Assembly (NCBI GenBank): GCA_015680685.1
Contig: MNCI01033650.1
Location: 805,380-869,379, forward strand
Length of the DNA stretch: 64,000 nucleotides
DNA from: Gnetum montanum
Lineage: Eukaryota > Streptophyta > Gnetopsida > Gnetales > Gnetaceae
Direction: 5' to 3'
Position 1 is the first letter of the stretch. The number at the start of each line of letters is the position of its first letter. Below are positions 21,782 to 34,100 of this stretch, in pieces. The position numbers were made by a program, and so were the translations under genes. The notes beneath the pieces were generated by a model. It was not told the origin of the DNA and made no database searches. It was given only the letters and a program-made list of their open reading frames with translations.

Positions 21782-22640
21782 TGAGTGGCGAGGTACCCCT
21801 ACACTTAACCATATGAATACGAGCGTTTTCACGCTCGATCCGGTCAAACTCCGCAGATGGACTAGTTGTGGCACCTAGACAATTATCCTTAGGCCACAGT
21901 TCACTATCTTCCCACCTGGACTAGTATTATATTTGTCACATATGGTTTAGTCTAAAGTGAGTTGTATGATGGGTTTCTACTCTAATGCTACTCCTGAAGA
22001 CAATGGAAGGTAATATTAACTAAGCTAGGAGGGAAAGGGTAGGAAAATCTAATCTAGCCTAAGTGTGATGAGCAGGCATTCCTTGATCATCCGTACACAT
22101 CTTGGACTTCATGCATGACTACCACTGGGATTACCAAGGGCAGATCCTAGGTACACCACTGGGTTACCAAGTAGTCACAGTTAAATGCTCGTAATCAAGT
22201 CGTACTCATTCCACGTTCTAGGAGATAAGGGTAAGAGACTAATTAAGAAAGTAGTAAATAAAAATTAAATAAATAAAAAAAATTGAATGATGTAATGATG
22301 AAGTAATCTTGATCTTTATTTCCAGTCATGTGCATGTCCAAGTATAGCACACTCGAATAAAGGATGTCGTACAATTACATTCACCACACTGCGGGCAAAC
22401 ACTGGAAAATAATCTATCTCTGGAAGGGGAAAATTGTCAGAGCTTTGCTAAGGAACTAAACTAGATCCTAAAACTAGGAAAGCTACCTCTTATTTATAGA
22501 CATTGAGGTAGGTTGCGATATCGCGTATGTGATATCGTGATAGGCTACGATATCACGGCCACTGCGATATCACGACCACTGCAACAATAGGGCTGTGATA
22601 TGATGGTTGCGATATCACAACCAAGCAAATTCATGACTCA
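21782..22640 (-). mobile_element. 3' LTR of non-coding element F, 859 bp
   Basis: It starts (minus) TGAGTCATGAATTTGC at 22640 and ends CGCCACTCA at 21782. The left part matches 25685-25830 and the middle matches 27376-28049. A TATA box TATAAATA (minus) is at 22491-22498. A polypurine tract CATGGGGGTA lies just upstream on the minus strand (about 22643-22652). 22508-22622 carries repeated GATATC. Confidence 0.82.
22508..22622. repeat. GATATC-rich repeat in F LTR
   Basis: At least six GATATC or one-off copies (GCGATATCGC-like palindromes) lie within 115 bp. A matching cluster lies in the other F LTR at about 27945-28040. Confidence 0.75.
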
Positions 22641-25606
22641 TCATACCCCCATGACTGAATGAAAACTCGTCCTTGAGTTAAAGTGAGAACAAGCATCATT
22701 GATTACACAGTGGATAGGTATGGGATTATTGACTGACTAGAATGGATTCATGCTGCAGTGTGGAGTTAGAACAAAATTGAGACACAACACAAAAGAAAAT
22801 CCTATGATTATAAAATGGTGGAACTCATGTAGTTCCTAGTGGTGGTGGCTCCTCCATTAGTGTCTTTCCCTTTTCTTGAGCTCTAGGTTTTAGAATTTGA
22901 TGGCGTTGAAGTATGGCCTAGAGTTTCTCCTCTTGTAAGGACATGAGTGCCTTGGAATGCATGCAAGTTTGTGCTTGTTCCATAGAGGCAGCCTAGTTAG
23001 CCTTCTCTTTTTCTTTTTCCACCCTTTTATTCTCTATCAACAGTTTATTAGGTTGCTCGATTTTGAAGGTATCTAGTTGGTTTTGAGAAATCTTTGGCCC
23101 TGTATTCAAAAGGTTTAATACTTCTAAAATGGCTTGAATAGAGAAATCAATAGTCACACCACAAATGTTAACCATGGTACCTTCTTCTTCATTGTGCCAA
23201 TATTGTTTCGTTTCCCCTAAGTACCAGGCACCGCTTTCAGAGAGGGTATCTCCTGCTTCTGCCTACCTGGACCTTACGATAGGAGGATCTTCTTGATGAA
23301 AGTTGAATGATTGTTCCTCCTGTTCTGCATGTTGTCCAGTAGGATCTTGTCTTCCACCTCTTTGAGATTGTTTGATCGCACCTTGAGCAGGACCTTCCTG
23401 TTGTCCATGTTTCGGGGCCATCTGCAATCACACGGGACCAATTGTTAGTAAGGTTGTTACCAAAGTTAGGTTATACCTTACTGCTTGCCTTAATAGATTT
23501 ACTTTATTTATGTGTGATGTTAATTATTGGAAGAACATGTCCTCAAATGATTATAATGTTGAGTCCTCTTTGCTTAGGTGGTTTCCCAATTTAGTTTTCT
23601 GGTATAGCTAAGGGGATGAAATTATTTTTGACACATTTTATTCTTTATTTTATAACTAATTACCCTTAATAATGTCCTTTGGGTAATGAGGAATTTCAAA
23701 AAAAAATTTATGCACTATTCGGCATGTGCCCCTTCCCCATGACTGAGCTGAACACTCTGGGTTCAAGTAGGTTCAAACGGAATGAAAGTCAGAGTACCAA
23801 CGAGCGAGTTATGGATATGAAAGCAAGGGACATGAAATCGTGTGTTCTAGAGAGAACTTGAAAAACTTCTCCTGTGCAAACAATTGAAAATGATGTTGAT
23901 TAGCACAGGGGGGTCACGTATATATATTTTCATTGAAGTTAGGGCACTTAGAGAATGTACCAAATTTTTAATTTTTCTTTGAAATTAAACAATGTAAACT
24001 AAGGACATCTGGATGATTGTTAAAGGGTTCTAGGGTAATTCAACTAGTTCTGAAGGCATGAAAATTATGATGGTGTGGAATTTATCAATAAGGACCTCGG
24101 ATTGTAGAGAAAAAGGTTATATCATGATTCATAGGAATGTTGAATTGGAGGGATAGTAATAAGGGAAAGAATATCATAAACAATACACTGAGGGTAATAA
24201 ATGGTGTGTGTGAGCAATGTCATAAGTGAAGATTATAAAAGATTACACAAGTGGGTCCTCCCCAAAGTAGGTTCCAACATATAATGCCCTTGTGTAACCA
24301 CACTTAAAGTGTCCATGGGTACTAGAATGGTTAAATGTAATCCACACTACGTCCACAAAACACACACATGTAAATATCACCGAAATGAGATGAAGATTCT
24401 ATGCTACATGGGAAACAAGCTACAATTACACAAAGATTGAGATGAGACAAAGTATAGAAGGGAGCATAGAGATCGGGACATAAGGTAACTGACCCAAGGC
24501 ACAGTGAATCCTACATGAAAGGCATGATTAACATGTCATTAACCTATCGTTCCAAGATTAGGACCAAGTCCATCCTTCTAATCAGTGACATCGCATTGTT
24601 TCATCCCATGATGAAAAACTATGAGAGTACCATAACAACAAGGCGTACGATCACTTGGCGTTTCATCTAAGGGAGGAGTGATTTTTGTTTTGTGGCAATT
24701 TTCTTCTTTTTTTTTCTTTTTGAATACTGAATCCAGAGAAGCTGCCAACCTTCAGGCATGGGTGCATGTCTTTCCAGTGGAATGCCCTAGAACAGCATTT
24801 GATTTTTGAGTGCCCTTTTAATTACTCTTACTCCCATTTTTCATTAGATCTACAAGGATCTTAGTACAATCACATTGCATGATAACTCCCATAGATGTCA
24901 CCAAAGAGAATCTGCAAGTCCCCTTGATGTCACATCCTAATCATTCCCTCTTGGTCCATCCTTATTCATTCTCGGTACAATGAACACAAAATTAATTTTA
25001 AGTTTTAAGAATTTCAAGAATATCATTGTACCCTCGAACAGAACATCTTTATTTGTAGAATGGATGAGTGGGTGTAATGGGCTCACTGTCAAAATAATTG
25101 CTCACTCATGACNAAAATTAAAGAAAATAAAAAGTGGTTATTAATCCTGCTTGTTATTAGAATGGGGGATATCCCTCATAGCTAAACGGTTGAGGATGGC
25201 ACAGATTAATAACTGACAATTGGGATCCTTGCATCTTGGAAATGGTGGGGCTCGGTCATACTTACCCCATCGAGTTTCACACACTTGATTATAATAAGCA
25301 TAGTGGGGCAATTTTTCCGATGTAGTTCCTGGATAACGAGTTGACCCACTATAATGTTTCTAACCATTAGATGGTATGCAAGGATTAATAAATGAAGGTT
25401 GAGGATCCTTGCATGTTGGAATTATTGGAACTAGTCCATACTTACCCCATTGGGGTTCACACACTTGATTGTAGTAAGCTTAGTGGGGCATTTTATATGA
25501 TGTAGTTCCTGGATAACGAGTTGACCCACTATGATATTTGTGACCATTAGATGGTATGCAAGGATTGGGTTGATGCCTCCCATGGTTGTATTCATTGGGT
25601 CGTATG
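22641..25606 (-). mobile_element. Internal region of F, no retroelement genes seen
   Basis: Apart from a lysine/glutamate-rich fragment at 22993-23175 (minus) of no known family, there is no gag, protease, RT or integrase similarity. F therefore looks non-autonomous. There is an N at 25113. Two tandem copies of about 180 bp lie near the primer site (25193-25372 and 25373-25551). The region is AT-rich. Confidence 0.7.
25193..25551. repeat. Two tandem 180-bp copies in F
   Basis: Copies at 25193-25372 and 25373-25551 share GGATCCTTGCAT, TACTTACCCCAT and TCCTGGATAACGAGTTGACC in the same order. A third partial start (GATGGTATGCAAGGATT) is at 25552. Confidence 0.85.
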
Positions 25607-25680
25607 ATCATTGTAGTATAGTGGTGAGTATTCCCACTTGTCATGCGGGCGACTGGGTTCGATCCCCAACAATGGTGCCA
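25607..25680 (+). tRNA. tRNA-Asp(GTC)-like sequence with CCA end, abutting the F LTR
   Basis: All parts of a cytosolic plant tRNA-Asp are readable: acceptor ATCATTG paired with CAATGGT, D-arm GTATAGTGGTGAGTAT, anticodon loop TTGTCAT, T-arm GGGTTCGATCCCC and the bases CCA at 25678-25680. One A:C mismatch lies in the anticodon stem. CCA is not normally encoded in nuclear tRNA genes, and the sequence sits exactly where the primer site of F should be (minus strand TGGCACCATTGTTGGGG). It is therefore most likely a copied tRNA primer and not a working gene. Confidence 0.8.
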
Positions 25681-25684
25681 ATGA

Positions 25685-28049
25685 TGAGTGGTGAGATACC
25701 CCTACACTCAACCATACGAATACAAGCATAGCATGTATGATCTGGTCGAACTCTGCAGACTAAGTGCCTACACGCACATGGAACACTTAGGGTTAATCAT
25801 TCGTTATCTTCCCAGACTTACTTGTAGTTGTTGTAATGATGAAAAATGTCAGTAGCTGGAATACCAAATAAAATCCGTGTATATAATCTTAACCATAGAT
25901 CCGTGCGAGGGCTATGATGGAGAAAATGAATCCGTAGTGCCTTGAACAATCTTGTCGATCAAACAGGGACTTACTAAATTAGTAAACTGATGGAGATTAC
26001 GAATGTTGCGTGGAACGATTCAATTTGATGGGTTGCAAAATGAGAGAAAAATAATGTAGATGAATTATAACAATGATAACGCTAATACGGTAAGAGGAAG
26101 CAGACACGAGAGAAATGCGTGATTTCAAGATCTATGCTTTCACTTGAAGAATGAATATTTTGTATACCATGTTACACTGGGGAGACCCTGATCGCTTTGT
26201 GCGAAGCAAACACAAAATAACAAGAAAGCTGTCTAAGTAGAAGTACAGAATGGAGTCTGATCTACCTCGTAGGCCAGAGATGGGATGCAAGGAAGGTCAA
26301 GTTCTAACGTCTATCGATCAACTGCTTCTGATCAATAGAGCTTGCAAACCGTGCCAGATGGTCTCTCGATCTCTGATCTGCTCCTTTTGCCTTGAGTAGT
26401 CTCTGCTCAGAACTGCCAATGATCACCAATGGAGAAAGTTGTGTCTTCACCAAAGGGGCAATCGCTCCTGCTGCCAATGCTCAAGAAAATGTTTCCTGTC
26501 TTTGTTACAAGATAGTGCTACCAAAAGATTGCCAAAAATGCTGCTCTCTTTCTCTATCTCTCTCTGTATCTCCGTCCTCTATTTTTCTTCGCCAACTGGG
26601 ATATTTATAGGTTTGACAATATGTGGAGAAGGCATGGCTGTGATGACATGTGTTTCAAACCTTTCAGAAGATCGTTGACTTGACCATCCTCGTGTTGAAA
26701 TTCGTGACTACGCACAATACGCGCATCTGCGTATTGTTCGTATGGGTGATAAATGTGGGTCGGGCATGTCTCAGTTGATTTTGGGCTACATTACCCTCGT
26801 TCGCATTGTGTCGCATGCCAGAGCGTAATAAAGTACAAAATTAATGGACTCAAGTTGCTTTACGCTCATTCACGCTGCCAAGCATAGTGAAGCATAAACA
26901 ATGATTAACTTGGTGATGGATTATGCTGACATATGCTGCGTTGTGTAACGAGCATAACTTGATCTGTTGCGCTTCCTTTGGATTTTCTTTGATGTTTTCG
27001 AAGCTCGTTATGCTGCCTTGTGTAACAGAGCGTAAATATGGCCTTGGACAAAAGACTTAGCAGAATACATGAGAGATCGCATATTACGCTGCTTAGGCCT
27101 TAGGCTTCGCCAAATCTACTGAAGTAAACCACATTCTAATGTCAGACTATGTTACGCTGAGCGTCATTACGCTACATTGTGTACTATAGCGTAAAGACAG
27201 AAAACATAGTAAGATAAGAAATCTGCAAAAGGAAACCAAAGTCTTGATGCCGTGCACCTCTTTGCCTTGCCCTGCCTTGCCTTGTTCTCCTTTCTGGAAT
27301 TTTGTCATGTACTTTTGTCTGAATCATGAATCTTCGCCTGAGGTCGACTCACAATTTTGACGGTGTTTCAGTTGTCATGGTGTATGGTTAAGTAAGTATG
27401 AGGTATATGATTTTTATAGCTTTTTATGTTTTTTTCTCCTATGCTAACAAGGTGAAGGGTTGAGAAACTAATTACTAACTCTAACTAATGAACTAAGTTT
27501 AAATTACCTAGCGTCAGCATCCGTTCCCACTTACCATACACACCCTGAACCGATGCAACCGTAGCTACCAAACGCTAATTGTTGCTGGGATCACCACACG
27601 TAACACACGTGCTCGAAGCGGTTGTACTGAGGCACTTAACTAGGAGAGAAGGGTTGATAGAGGAAGCAGTAAATAACAGATAATAAATAATAATAAATAA
27701 ATAATAGTAAATAAAATCCTAATTAGCCTATTCCATGCACTACAAGGTTTGTCTTTATTGCCATACACAAACTTGTGTTCAGGTACAATGTTGCTTGAAT
27801 AAAGATCTATTCACTTTAGGACTCCTACTGTGGGCACATGGAAAATATTCTATCTCTAGAGTGATCAATCTACCAAAGTTTCCCTACTATTTAGCCTAGG
27901 ATGAGGAAACAAGGGAGAGTTGCCTCTTATTTATAGATATGACGACGCACCGCAATATCACGTACGCGATATCGCAGGGGAGGATGCGATATCACAATGG
28001 CCACAATATCGAGTACATGATATCGCAGCCCATGCAATATTGCATCCCA
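25685..28049 (-). mobile_element. 5' LTR of F, split by a solo LTR
   Basis: The two parts, 25685-25830 and 27376-28049, together give about 820 bp that match the 3' LTR of F. A TATA box TATAAATA (minus) lies at 27928-27935. To the right the sequence becomes pol of G+ (AGCATCATG, about 28052). The outer flanks of F (about GCTAA left, TCAAG right) do not match each other. Confidence 0.8.
25831..27370 (-). mobile_element. Solo Tat-type LTR inside the F LTR, 1540 bp
   Basis: It runs from TGAAACACCGTCAAAATT (27370, minus) to ATCATTACA (25831). It is flanked on both sides by the same 5 bases, GTTGT (25826-25830 and 27371-27375). No primer site or internal region is attached. A TATA box lies at 26602-26609 (minus). 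Confidence 0.9.
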
Positions 28050-28268
28050 TCAAGCATCATGTAGACCTACATTGATGGCTGATTAAAAAGGGGGACCTAG
28101 TCCTCAAAGCTGTACAGGAACACGTAGAAAAGTTTTCGGGCAAATTGGGAAGGTCCATTTGTATTCATGAAAGCCTACGAGAATGGAGCCTTCAAGCTGG
28201 TAGACATAGATGACAGAGAGTTTGCAAATCCTATGAACCATTTATACTTGAAGCTATACTATGTCTAA
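28050..28268 (+). pseudogene. pol: 3' end of G+ pol (integrase tail)
   Basis: IKKGDLVLKAVQEHVEKFSG matches the last part of the integrase in C and G-. A frameshift follows, then NPMNHLYLKLYYV and TAA at 28266. Everything upstream (RT to integrase core) is missing between F and this point. Confidence 0.82.
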
Positions 28269-28277
28269 TATAGAAGC

Positions 28278-28600
28278 AAGGTAAGCATCCATAGTCTACT
28301 ACGACTCTAAACTGGCATCCATAATCTGCTACGACTATACACTAGCATCCATAGTCCACTACGACTATAAACTGGCATCCATAGTCCACCACAACTATAA
28401 ACTAGCACACATAGTCTTCCATGACTATAAACTAGCACAGAACATCTGCTATGATGATAAACTAGTGTAGAAGGTCCGCTATGACCTTAAACTGGCCCAT
28501 CCACCATCCACTACAATGATAAACTAGCACAGCGGTCTGCTAGGACCTTAAACCAGTACACCAGATGGTCTACCAGGACCTTAAACTAGGTTTGTGGCAC
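28278..28600 (+). repeat. Hairpin array 3 of G+
   Basis: Nine to ten units of about 32-36 bp. Examples are ATAGTC/GACTAT (28351-28368), CATC/GATG (28443-28456), AAGGTC/GACCTT (28471-28488) and GGTC/GACC (28534-28548). Each is followed by TAAACTGGC or TAAACTAGC. The stems change together on both arms. Confidence 0.9.
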
Positions 28601-29952
28601 AACATTCCAAATTCGCATCCACCATCACTCAAATAAGTGAGCGTGCATAGTGCCTATGTGGGGTGGGGCATAACAGTTCTAGAACATAGTTCACAATGAT
28701 AAGAGAACACCCTGTAGAACATATGCTACACTACTACCCCTAGCATCTTGCTAATCCTCTGGAGATATCATTGGACATCTTGCTGACCTTCCAGAGCTAC
28801 TGTCACTACATCCTATTGCCCTAGCAGTAGCTTCCATTATCAGCACCTGCTGTTGGAGTCCTAGCACTATTATGGCCCAGCCACAATGTTGCTACCCTCC
28901 AGCTCCTGCCATAGCCTAAGCTCAATAGATATTCAGCTATTAGGCCTCTTCTCTTATAGTTGGACTACATGATGTTTGCCTTATGAGGGGACTCCTAAGC
29001 ACTCACATCATCACAACTCCTAGTCCTCTTGGCGTTAGCCCCTTCAGTTTGTTGCTATCAGGATCACTACTAGCCTTCCTACTTTGGATGTTGCATGCCT
29101 TAGGAACAATGCCTACCACTTCGGAAATGTCTAAAGTAAGACATTTTCCTAACTGCACTTCATGGTTACATTTCTCTGGTCTGCTTCCTATTACACCTGC
29201 AAGGTATGAGCTGAGATGGTGTCGATCAAAGATGTGTTTCACTCGGAGGACAGGACACTACAACATTCTGAGGTGATCGCCCTGACTAGTCGAGCTACTT
29301 GGGAGTGCACATCCTACCCTTTCTCATTACCCTTGGTCATTTTTCTTCTTACACCTATAGTTTTCCCTTTAACTCCTCCTTTACAAGCTTTCCCAATGCA
29401 TGAAAAGCCCTTCCATATGCTCAAACGAAATGTCCATGATGCACGTAATGCAACTTGCCGCATGGGAAGCATCTGTAGGCAGGTCAAAACCCCACATGGA
29501 TGTAACGCAACTCATCCCAGGGAGGAAACACCTATCCTACAACAATAAGGTTGTTTGCAAATGAATATCACTAAATAACAAAAGAAAAGCACACAAGCAT
29601 AACAAATCTCCAAAAAAAACAAAAAGAAAGCTCGAAAAGAAAGAAAAAAAAGTGTGTGCCTAAAACAAGTGGCACATCAGTTGTCTTACAATGATCACCT
29701 CTAAGCATCCCAACGAGAGGTCAGAAGCTAGTAGAAGAAAGATACCTCGTCATGCTAATTACCTCATAAGCACTCCAATGAGGGATCACACAACAATTCA
29801 TATTTCCTTCTCTGGAACCTATCCCCTAAAATCCACCGTTTTCTTCCTTTTTCCTACATAGCTATCCTGGTACTTCCAAGCATAGCAAAGCAACATCTGA
29901 GCAACCACTGAAGAGTGATGTCAGTTTCTTTCCCTTCATGGTGTTTCATATT
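28601..29952 (+). other. 3' untranslated region of G+
   Basis: Parts of this match the reverse complement of 43293-44684 in G- (for example AGGCTATGGTAGGGGCT near 44320). No coding frame is conserved between the two. The polypurine tract and the first part of the LTR are deleted at about 29952. Confidence 0.65.
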
Positions 29953-31162
29953 CTTTTTAGACATGAGTTCCATGAGTCCAAAAGCTCTCCCACATAAAGT
30001 ATGAAAGTTGCAAAAAAATGCTTTTCATCTCCAACACAACTTTTAGCCAAGACCAATAGCTACGCTACGCTATGCTACATAGCATAGCACAGCGTAGCAA
30101 GTAGCCAATTACACTTCACCAATATGTTTAATAGCGTTAGTTTTGCAACACTAGTACAGAAGCAGCAAAACATCTTTGGGAAACTCTAGAACTTGTTGAC
30201 AACAATCTTTCTCACTCTAACATCTCCCTAGAGGAATTAGCAATTTCACTTTGTTTTGCATGCCCCCCGATCAGCTCCCAAAACATTCCTACTCTTGACC
30301 CTGCTTGTGAATGTAGGGAAGATGTAGTCTCATGGTCTCAGGGCATAAGCTCCATTTTTCTTACGCTATTAGCACACTGGATATTGATGCATGTAGTTTT
30401 GACGGTATAAGTCACAGCGTAGCAAAGTTCACATCTAGTATCACACACCTACATGGTATGGACATGTTAGCATCTTGTGGGGTCCAGGACATGTGGCATC
30501 TAGAACATATTTCTCTCCTCCTCCTGGCCCTATAAATACCCTGGAAAACAACACTCAAAGGGTTGGCCTTTTTGGCATTGACAAGAGCAGTTAGCTTGTT
30601 GGAATTTCTCATTAGCTGGTTAGCTTTTGAGTTAGCTTTTAGAAGGCATAGTTGACATTTTTCTAGAGCATTCTAGTTACTTTTGAGCTCTCTGGTTGGC
30701 TCTAAACATCCCTTTGTGAGTCAAGCATTTTGACATCCTAGCAAATCGATCAGCAAGTAGAAGAGACCGTGACTATACTGCTTGGTGTGAGTAGTGTCTC
30801 TCTGGTGTCACATAACCTATTGTACACCTTTTCGAACAAAGCAAGGAATCAAATCCGCAACTTTGAGGTGTTGCATTTTCTCACCTGAGTTTTTTTCACT
30901 ATCTTCTCATTAAAATTGTTGTTTTGCATTACCTTCATCATTTTGCATTTATTGATCATCAATTTATCTTGCACATTTCTCCTTTGCAATGAACATTTAC
31001 ATAAGGTTAAGATACACCAATTAAGTCCCTGTCTAATCAACCAGACTATTCAAGGTGCCCTGCTTTCGTCTTCTCCAGCACGGCCCTCGCATAGATCTAG
31101 GGTTAAACTATTTGCTTGGCAACCTCTCGGTGTTCTAGCCACCAACGTTTTCAGTCGCTGCA
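29953..31162 (+). mobile_element. 3' LTR of G+, lacking its first ~680 bp
   Basis: 29961 onward matches the reverse complement of 42610-41391 in the G- LTR and ends TTTTCAGTCGCTGCA at 31162. A TATA box TATAAATA lies at 30531-30538. A TACGCT/AGCGTA palindromic block is at about 30059-30097. The start of the LTR is missing, which suggests an internal deletion. Confidence 0.82.
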
Positions 31163-34100
31163 TCCTCAAGATAGTTTTACATGGAATGGGCTTCACCAAC
31201 ATTAGTTACAACTCAAAACACTACACAATTTATCCCCAGAGGGTTTACAATAAGGGTGGTCTACTAGAGAACCCCAACAAGGAAGTTCCTCTGAAGCCCC
31301 AAAAAGCTGAGTGAGTACATAAGATCATGCCTTGCTTACAAGAAGAAACATCAACAACACGGCCTCACATAGGAGGTTCCATGAATTTCACCTCGATAAC
31401 AACATTCTATCTCTACAGAAACCGCAAGAGTTAATGAACATGGGGCAACTGCTAGGAAGAAGTCCCAAACATCAACTACTCCTAGGTCCCAAATAGGAGA
31501 CAACCGTCTCAATACCACCTACCTTATTATTTTAGGAACTAAAGAGGGCATCCATCGAAATGAAGAATAACCCCTCATAGAATTAAAGATTCACCAAGTA
31601 ATATCATGCTCAAATTTGCTATCCCACCAAGGAGGTGAGAACACAAACATGAATTAACATTACACTAGAGACATGGGACAATACATTAGGGAGGGACTAT
31701 GTGATACATCAGTGTACATAAGGGATAGAGTACACAAGAAAATTCAGCAAGACACCATAACCTATTAGGCACAATGAGTTCCCTATCATGGAATCACATC
31801 ATAGACCATGAAATCACCAATGAGTCCCAAGCCATGAGAGTGCACCATGGCCCTCAGAAGCACCAAAAGTAATCGATCATGAAAGCATGTCCACATGCAT
31901 AATCATTAGAAGCCCCTAATCATGAGAGCATTGGCTCAAGTGTTTTGAGCACATTCAAGCCCACCAAGCAAGGCCACCAAGAGAAGTTACGATTTCTGTA
32001 TCTGTAACGTCCTTTATTCAATGATGGACCATCTTCCCAACATTTGCAAAACTACTCCACGATTGCATACAACATGGAAGAGTGAGTCTAGGTGCCAATA
32101 CACAGAAAGCAACTCTACTCCATAGCTAGACATCACAACATCACATTGATTTGAATTTCATTCTACCATTGTAATTCACAAGGCGACAATGAACCATCCA
32201 CTATCAAGATCAAGCACATCGAACCAATTTGTTTGTATTTTAGGCTACATACCATCATCAATCATCTGTGGAAAAGATCTTTTCTAGTCCAAGAACACAA
32301 GAGAAAGTGTTCACAAGATTTGTTCTATCTCAAGGACGTTCACCAAAGCACACACCATCTAGGCATGCCAACATCACTAAGAACACGTGGCACCAGTTCA
32401 AGAGCACAATGAGTAAGGACATGCCTTGGATTGTTCATTACAACATTGTATTGCAACTAAAGAATTTTCCATGAGGTTTTTAGTAGAATTATACATCAAG
32501 GCACAAAGGTCTTTTACAACATATAGCAATGGTTCTTCAAAACAAGCACTAGGAAAACACCATACATCAAGCTTGGCCTTGTCATAGGGTGTGGCATAGG
32601 CCTACAATGAGAAGACAATTGAGTCACATAGGGCAATACATCTAGCACTTTTGAGTGCATACAGTCAAATCAAGAATATCACAAGGATACATTTCACACA
32701 CCCAAGGATAGGAATACATTTTAATGAGAACATACATGATATTTGGGAATGCTACCCAAGCCTAAAAGGCTATAGGAAAAACTACCCAAGACCACCCTAG
32801 GTTGAAGGATTTAGGCCACTAGGAGCATACCATGAAAGAATCATGTTGTTCTGATAAAAACCTATCTCTGTCACGAAGCATAAATGATCATCTATCACAC
32901 TACACCACTATCTCAAAACATACATGATCAACCATCACACTGAATCCATTTCTTGACTACCATCAAACAAAAATGATTCAGGACATGAATGTAATGATCG
33001 AATAACAAAACATGCCAACTAAGTATCCACCACCTACCCTAGTGGGACCTCAATGCATTGGCCACTCCTAGGCCATTAGTATCTGGCATGGCCAAGGATA
33101 CCATTTCAGGCCATTTGCTAGCCCAATATCTATAGGGTCTAGGACAGATGACCATCCTCTATTAGTGCTCACCCAACATGGAGAGGTAGACAAATCATAA
33201 TGTACCTGTTGATTCATCATAGTCAAGGTACTGATAAATCCAAAACCTAGTATTGGGATTCTACGACCAATAATTAGTTTGTGAGGGCCTCAAGAGCACA
33301 TATATTTCCTATAGACATAGTGATTACAAAATCAACTTAGGTCACCACTGGCTACATCTTTGTACTTGTGCTACCTGCAAACACTGAGACAAAAGCTCAG
33401 AAACGTAGAAGTTAGCAAGAACATGATCAACACATTAGCCTCATACAAAACCATCAAGCATGATCATATAACAAGGTAATATCACTCTTGCACATTATAA
33501 AAAGAAAGACCTTAGAAACATACATAGAGATCAATCATGCAAAACATTGATGGGTTAATTAGATACACTCAACAAACAATTTCATCATGAGGCACACCTA
33601 AAGAGAGCTAGCACAGTCTCAAAATTGCAAGATTCATATACAACAATCATTCCCAACCACTAACATTAGTTTCAACCAGGATCAAAATCTCAACATAATC
33701 ATAAAATGCATGGGCAATAGAGAATAATCATCTCAACTCAAAAACAAGGTGAAAGACCTAGGTCTATCCAATAATAGGTCTGCATAAAACCAATTCTCAC
33801 CACATGAGAAACATCATGGAGGATGCATCCACAAAAAATACTCTCATCAAAAGAGTTGTGGTCTCAACAAGAAACTACAAGAGGATGACTGACACTAGTA
33901 GTCTTCGAATCAAAGTGACCAAGAAATGTTACCAATCAAAGGAGTGATGCCACAAACCCAAGGGCAACACAACCAGCTCAAACATGGGAGCATAACTTGC
34001 AATGATGAACAAGGGAAAACATGCCTCATGCACAAGAAGTTGTCAAATAAGAAAACAAGAATTTGGCTTTGGGATGGCACAAATAGCCTCAAAATGCATC

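Noticed and set aside
25113-25113. N as a second assembly join with overlap
   Set aside because: Unlike 5214, no duplicated sequence flanks this N, so no inference beyond an ambiguous base is justified.
25607-25680. Functional tRNA-Asp gene
   Set aside because: It has an encoded CCA, an anticodon-stem mismatch and lies exactly at the primer site of an LTR element.
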